NCBI RefSeq assembly: GCF_002607855.1
Contig: NZ_AWQQ01000017.1
Coordinates: forward strand, 97,556-161,555
Length of the DNA: 64,000 nt
From: Desulforamulus profundi
GTDB lineage: Bacteria > Bacillota_B > Desulfotomaculia > Desulfotomaculales > Desulfotomaculaceae
Direction: 5' to 3'
In this document: piece after piece, positions 61,878 to 64,000 of the stretch
Position numbering within the stretch: the first letter of the stretch is position 1
Layout of the letters: every line of letters starts with the position of its first letter
Translations under genes and position numbers: made by a program
Notes under the pieces: generated by a model
Told to the model about the DNA's origin: nothing
Database searches by the model: none
Seen by the model: the letters and a program-made list of their open reading frames with translations, nothing else

Positions 61878-61905
61878 ATAACCCGGAACAACGTCCGGGC
61901 ATTTC
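61878..61905 (-). terminator. Terminator of the Uma2 gene
   Basis: On the minus strand CCCGGA and TCCGGG form a short stem, followed by an AT-rich run ending in TTTTTT, placed just after the Uma2 stop. Confidence 0.55.
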
Positions 61906-61912
61906 TCTTAAT

Positions 61913-62476
61913 CTACTCTCTTTTTAATCCCTTAAAAACTTCTGCCAGGCTTATTTCCAGCCCCGGTAAAAGGTCTGTGGTTAAAACATCTTCCTGGTCA
62001 AATACACCAACCCACCGCCATTCCTTTTCACCGGCTACGAACACTTCCGCCAACTGCTGGTCCGGGTCCACCAGCCAGTATTCCTTTACGCCGTGTTTAA
62101 AGTATAGCTGGCTTTTTTTCTTTTTGTCATAGGCGGCTGTGGCCGGGGACAAAATCTCGATCACCAGGTCCGGTGCACCCTGGATGTTCAGTTCTCCGAT
62201 AATATCCAACCGGTCTTGAGAGATAAATAATATGTCCGGTTGAACGATATATTCTCCTAAAACAACGTCAATGGGAGCATCGTAAACCTCTCCTAATTGA
62301 GTTCCTTTTAAAAAATTTTCAATTTGGTTAAAAATCTTACCACTTATCCTTTGGTGTTTTGGCCTTGGACTTGGTACCACAATTAACTCCCCCCCGATCA
62401 ACTCATACCGTTTGCCGTCATCCAGTTTCATGTAATCCTCAACGGTGTAAACCCTGTCCGATAAAACCATTGACAT
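61913..62476 (-). CDS. Uma2 family (DUF820) nuclease-like protein
   Basis: This 187-residue protein has the restriction-endonuclease-like fold of the Uma2 family. The start VYTVEDYMKLDDGKRYELIGGELIVVPSPRPKHQ is typical. The catalytic acids appear in VQPDILFIS, GAPDLVIEILSPATAAYDKKKKSQLYFKHGVKEYWLVDPDQQLAEV (D and E...K). Many copies occur in genomes of large mobile-element load. The function is unknown. Length and frame are intact. Confidence 0.9.
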   Translation of the reverse strand: MSMVLSDRVYTVEDYMKLDDGKRYELIGGELIVVPSPRPKHQRISGKIFNQIENFLKGTQLGEVYDAPIDVVLGEYIVQPDILFISQDRLDIIGELNIQGAPDLVIEILSPATAAYDKKKKSQLYFKHGVKEYWLVDPDQQLAEVFVAGEKEWRWVGVFDQEDVLTTDLLPGLEISLAEVFKGLKRE

Positions 62477-62562
62477 ATCAGACCACCCCTTAAAGGTTCT
62501 TTACTTTATTATAAACTTTTCTATAAACCGTAGTCCAGCCACCGACCGGGCTTTTTAACCTC

Positions 62563-62700
62563 TTACCCTGCTTCTGCCTTCTTGTTTAGCTTGGTAAGAT
62601 AGCCGTCCGCCCTCTGGATGAGGCTTTCTGCTGTATCTTCCGGCCTTCTCTGAGACACACCCAGGCTAGCTGTGATATTAATAGTACCCGCACATGTTGT
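62563..62700 (-). pseudogene. GGDEF domain C-terminal fragment
   Basis: On the minus strand the last 45 residues read NITASLGVSQRRPEDTAESLIQRADGYLTKLNKKAEAG, which is the C-terminal end of a diguanylate cyclase GGDEF domain. The upstream part of the frame is formed by CRISPR-like and IS110-related sequence and is not homologous. The gene has been cut by rearrangement near 62700-62740. Confidence 0.7.
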
Positions 62701-62741
62701 TAGGGGGCTAAAGAGCTCTGCACCTCCCAAAAGCCGCCGTG

Positions 62742-62758
62742 GTTTCAATTCCTCATAG
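62742..62758 (+). repeat. Partial CRISPR repeat
   Basis: GTTTCAATTCCTCATAG matches the first 17 bases of the complete repeat at 63482-63511 with one mismatch. It lies between a broken GGDEF gene and an IS110 fragment. Confidence 0.55.
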
Positions 62759-62814
62759 ACCCCCATGCCGCTGACGCAGCACCAGCAGAAGGATGAAAAT
62801 GGTGCTGTGAAGAA

Positions 62815-63313
62815 TCTTTATTCTACGGCTGGCGAAGGTAAGAAGAACGTAGTGGCCTGTGTCATCACTCCTGAAGGTAAAGAGATTCGCACATTTTCAA
62901 CGATGACCGATGACCTTATTTCTATGGTGGACTGGCTTAAAACCAAAGGTTGCACCCATGTGGCGATGGAAAGCACCGGTTCGTATTGGAAACCCATCTA
63001 TAACTTGCTGGAACTGGAAGACATCCAGCCAATGGTGGTAAATGCTAAACACATCAAAAATGTCCCCGGGCGTAAAACCGATGTAAAAGATGCAGAATGG
63101 ATTGCCGGTTTGCTCCGCCATGGCCTCTTGCAAGGCAGTTATATTCCTTCCCGCGAACAAAGGGAATTGCGGGAGCTCATCCGTTACCGCCGGAGCCTTA
63201 TCGAAGAACGGGCACGGGAAATCAACCGTATCCAAAAGGTCCTTGAAGGTGCCAACATCAAGTTGTCTTCCGTGGCCAGCGGAGTCAAGGTCATTGTTGA
63301 ATCAGTAGCCTAA
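62815..63313 (+). pseudogene. IS110 family transposase fragment (N-terminal half)
   Basis: The frame contains [78 protein letters not shown] and IRYRRSLIEERAREINRIQKVLEGANIKLSS. This is the DEDD RuvC-like domain of IS110 transposases, with the conserved ESTG and D..DAE acids. The first strand with its GxDVH motif is lost, and the C-terminal serine-containing half is absent. Most of the element is therefore missing, so it is dead. An upstream extension of the frame to 62765 has no homology. Confidence 0.85.
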
Positions 63314-63415
63314 TTTCAATTGGTTAACATATTATCCTTCTGCTATCCGGAACCGTGTTTTTAAAAAAGGTTAGTCCGGGTTTGCTTGTTATTGCCTTTT
63401 TCATGGCCATGTTTC

Positions 63416-63511
63416 TTCAATTTTCAGGATAGGTAGGCTAAAAACGTATGTCGTTGCGGAAACTCTGTCCGAATTGGTCGGGTTTCAATTCCTTATAGGT
63501 AGGCTAAAAAC
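63416..63511 (+). CRISPR. CRISPR relic: one degenerate and one complete repeat with one spacer
   Basis: A complete 30-nt repeat lies at 63482-63511 (starting GTTTCAATTCC and ending AGGCTAAAAAC). A degenerate repeat at 63416-63445 shares its last 17 bases, including ATAGGTAGGCTAAAAAC. Between them is a 36-nt spacer at 63446-63481. This repeat type accompanies class 1 systems (type I-B or III) in thermophilic clostridia. No cas gene is present in the window. It is a fragment, perhaps split from the half repeat at 62742 by the IS110 insertion. Confidence 0.75.
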
Positions 63512-63680
63512 CGGTGACTTCGGTTTAATGGATTCCTTCGTCAGGGTAATGAGAGGAGAAACCACTCCCCATGAAGCGGGCGCCGATGCGGCAAACGCCC
63601 TGGAAGCCCACTACATGGCCTTTGCCGCCGAAGATGCCAGGATAACTCATCAGAAGCTTGATATGGGGGAATATAGGTGA
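63512..63680 (+). pseudogene. Gfo/Idh/MocA-type dehydrogenase C-terminal fragment
   Basis: The frame MDSFVRVMRGETTPHEAGADAANALEAHYMAFAAEDAR ends with MGEYR. This resembles the end of a Gfo/Idh/MocA oxidoreductase. The catalytic and nucleotide-binding parts are missing. The frame begins inside the CRISPR repeat, so the piece was joined to it by rearrangement. The family call is moderately sure. Confidence 0.45.
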
Positions 63681-63805
63681 TGGTTTGCCCCTTTGATTCA
63701 GTCATTGTTATTGTTTATTAACAACTTTACCTATATTTTTGACCTTACCGCGATTTTATGGACACATAGAACGTGTGATACAATAAAATCACGGAGGTGT
63801 CCTAA

Positions 63806-64000
63806 ATGAGAACATTTGATAAAGAATACAAAATTATGGCAGTCAATCGTGTGAAGGCGGGGGAAAAGTCTGCCGCTGAGGTAGCCAGGGAACTAGATTT
63901 AAGTCCCACCACGCTATATGGGTGGATAAGGAAGTTCGGTAAACACGGCGAAAATGCCTTTCCCGGAAGCGGTCACCTGCACAAGGCTGACGATGAGTTG
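63806..64000 (+). CDS. IS3 family transposase OrfA, partial at window end
   Basis: The product begins MRTFDKEYKIMAVNRVKAGEKS and continues AAEVARELDLSPTTLYGWIRKFGKHG. This is the helix-turn-helix of IS3 OrfA proteins (HTH_Tnp_1), which bind the element ends. The ATG at 63806 follows CGGAGGTGTCC. The frame is cut by the end of the window, so OrfB and the right end are not visible. The left inverted repeat should lie near 63755-63780, where TGGACACATAGAACG precedes the gene. Confidence 0.85.
   Translation, partial: MRTFDKEYKIMAVNRVKAGEKSAAEVARELDLSPTTLYGWIRKFGKHGENAFPGSGHLHKADDEL

Overview
The window looks like a chromosome segment of a strictly anaerobic, spore-forming Firmicute of the Desulfotomaculum/Pelotomaculum type (Peptococcaceae sensu lato). 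The grounds are an alpha/beta small acid-soluble spore protein (47922-48080), Gram-positive cell-biology genes (sepF, fakA/degV), a tungsten aldehyde oxidoreductase, a double-cubane-cluster protein pair, a group 4 [NiFe] hydrogenase and a large heterodisulfide-reductase (Hdr) locus. Genus-level placement is inference.

Layout. 343-8510: fatty-acid kinase fakA with degV, an MFS exporter, a CGGC protein, a manganese-type (yybP-ykoY) riboswitch with terminator in front of the protease htpX, a DUF503 protein, and a 2-hydroxyacyl-CoA-dehydratase-like protein with its ATP-dependent activase. 8688-13460: asnS, an old-yellow-enzyme flavoprotein, and an aldehyde ferredoxin oxidoreductase with its ferredoxin partner. 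13580-17233: small genes and debris (DUF4130, amidase and PFOR remnants) around two stable RNA genes, rnpB and tRNA-Ala. 17339-25282: a hyfBCEFGHI membrane-bound hydrogenase cluster with an ArsR regulator, followed by a decayed mobile-type gene. 27892-34870: two aminotransferases of the MocR/LysN type and a run of broken transport genes around DUF523, BON-domain and Fur-family genes. 35225-45726: a sensor kinase and sigma-54 activator placed before a sigma-54 promoter and a TauE-type exporter, then a CoA-transferase, a second TauE operon, and uraA/upp with a PyrR-like attenuator. 46030-48080: a glutaredoxin-like protein, sepF, a TtcA-like enzyme and the spore protein. 48789-59369: hdrC-hdrB-hdrA1-hdrA2-mvhD-frhB/fdhB-like. 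59406-64000: a toxin-antitoxin pair, Uma2, and a graveyard of fragments with a CRISPR relic and two IS fragments.

How it works together. The Hdr locus is the most interesting part. hdrA1 carries a complete GltD/NfnB-like NAD(P)H-FAD module inserted into its first iron-sulfur domain. hdrA2 is a plain paralogue. The mvhD gene has an in-frame TGA at the position of a conserved cysteine, followed at the right distance by a perfect hairpin, so it is predicted to encode selenocysteine. Together these genes would form an electron-bifurcating or confurcating complex linking NAD(P)H, ferredoxin and a thiol/disulfide or similar acceptor.

Caution on quality. About twenty one-base indels, mostly losses in homopolymers, break otherwise intact conserved genes (asnS, tRNA-Ala, hyfB/E/F/G, hdrA2, mvhD, uraA and others). 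I read these as probable sequence errors and annotate the genes across the breaks. Only genes with missing domains or larger deletions are called pseudogenes.
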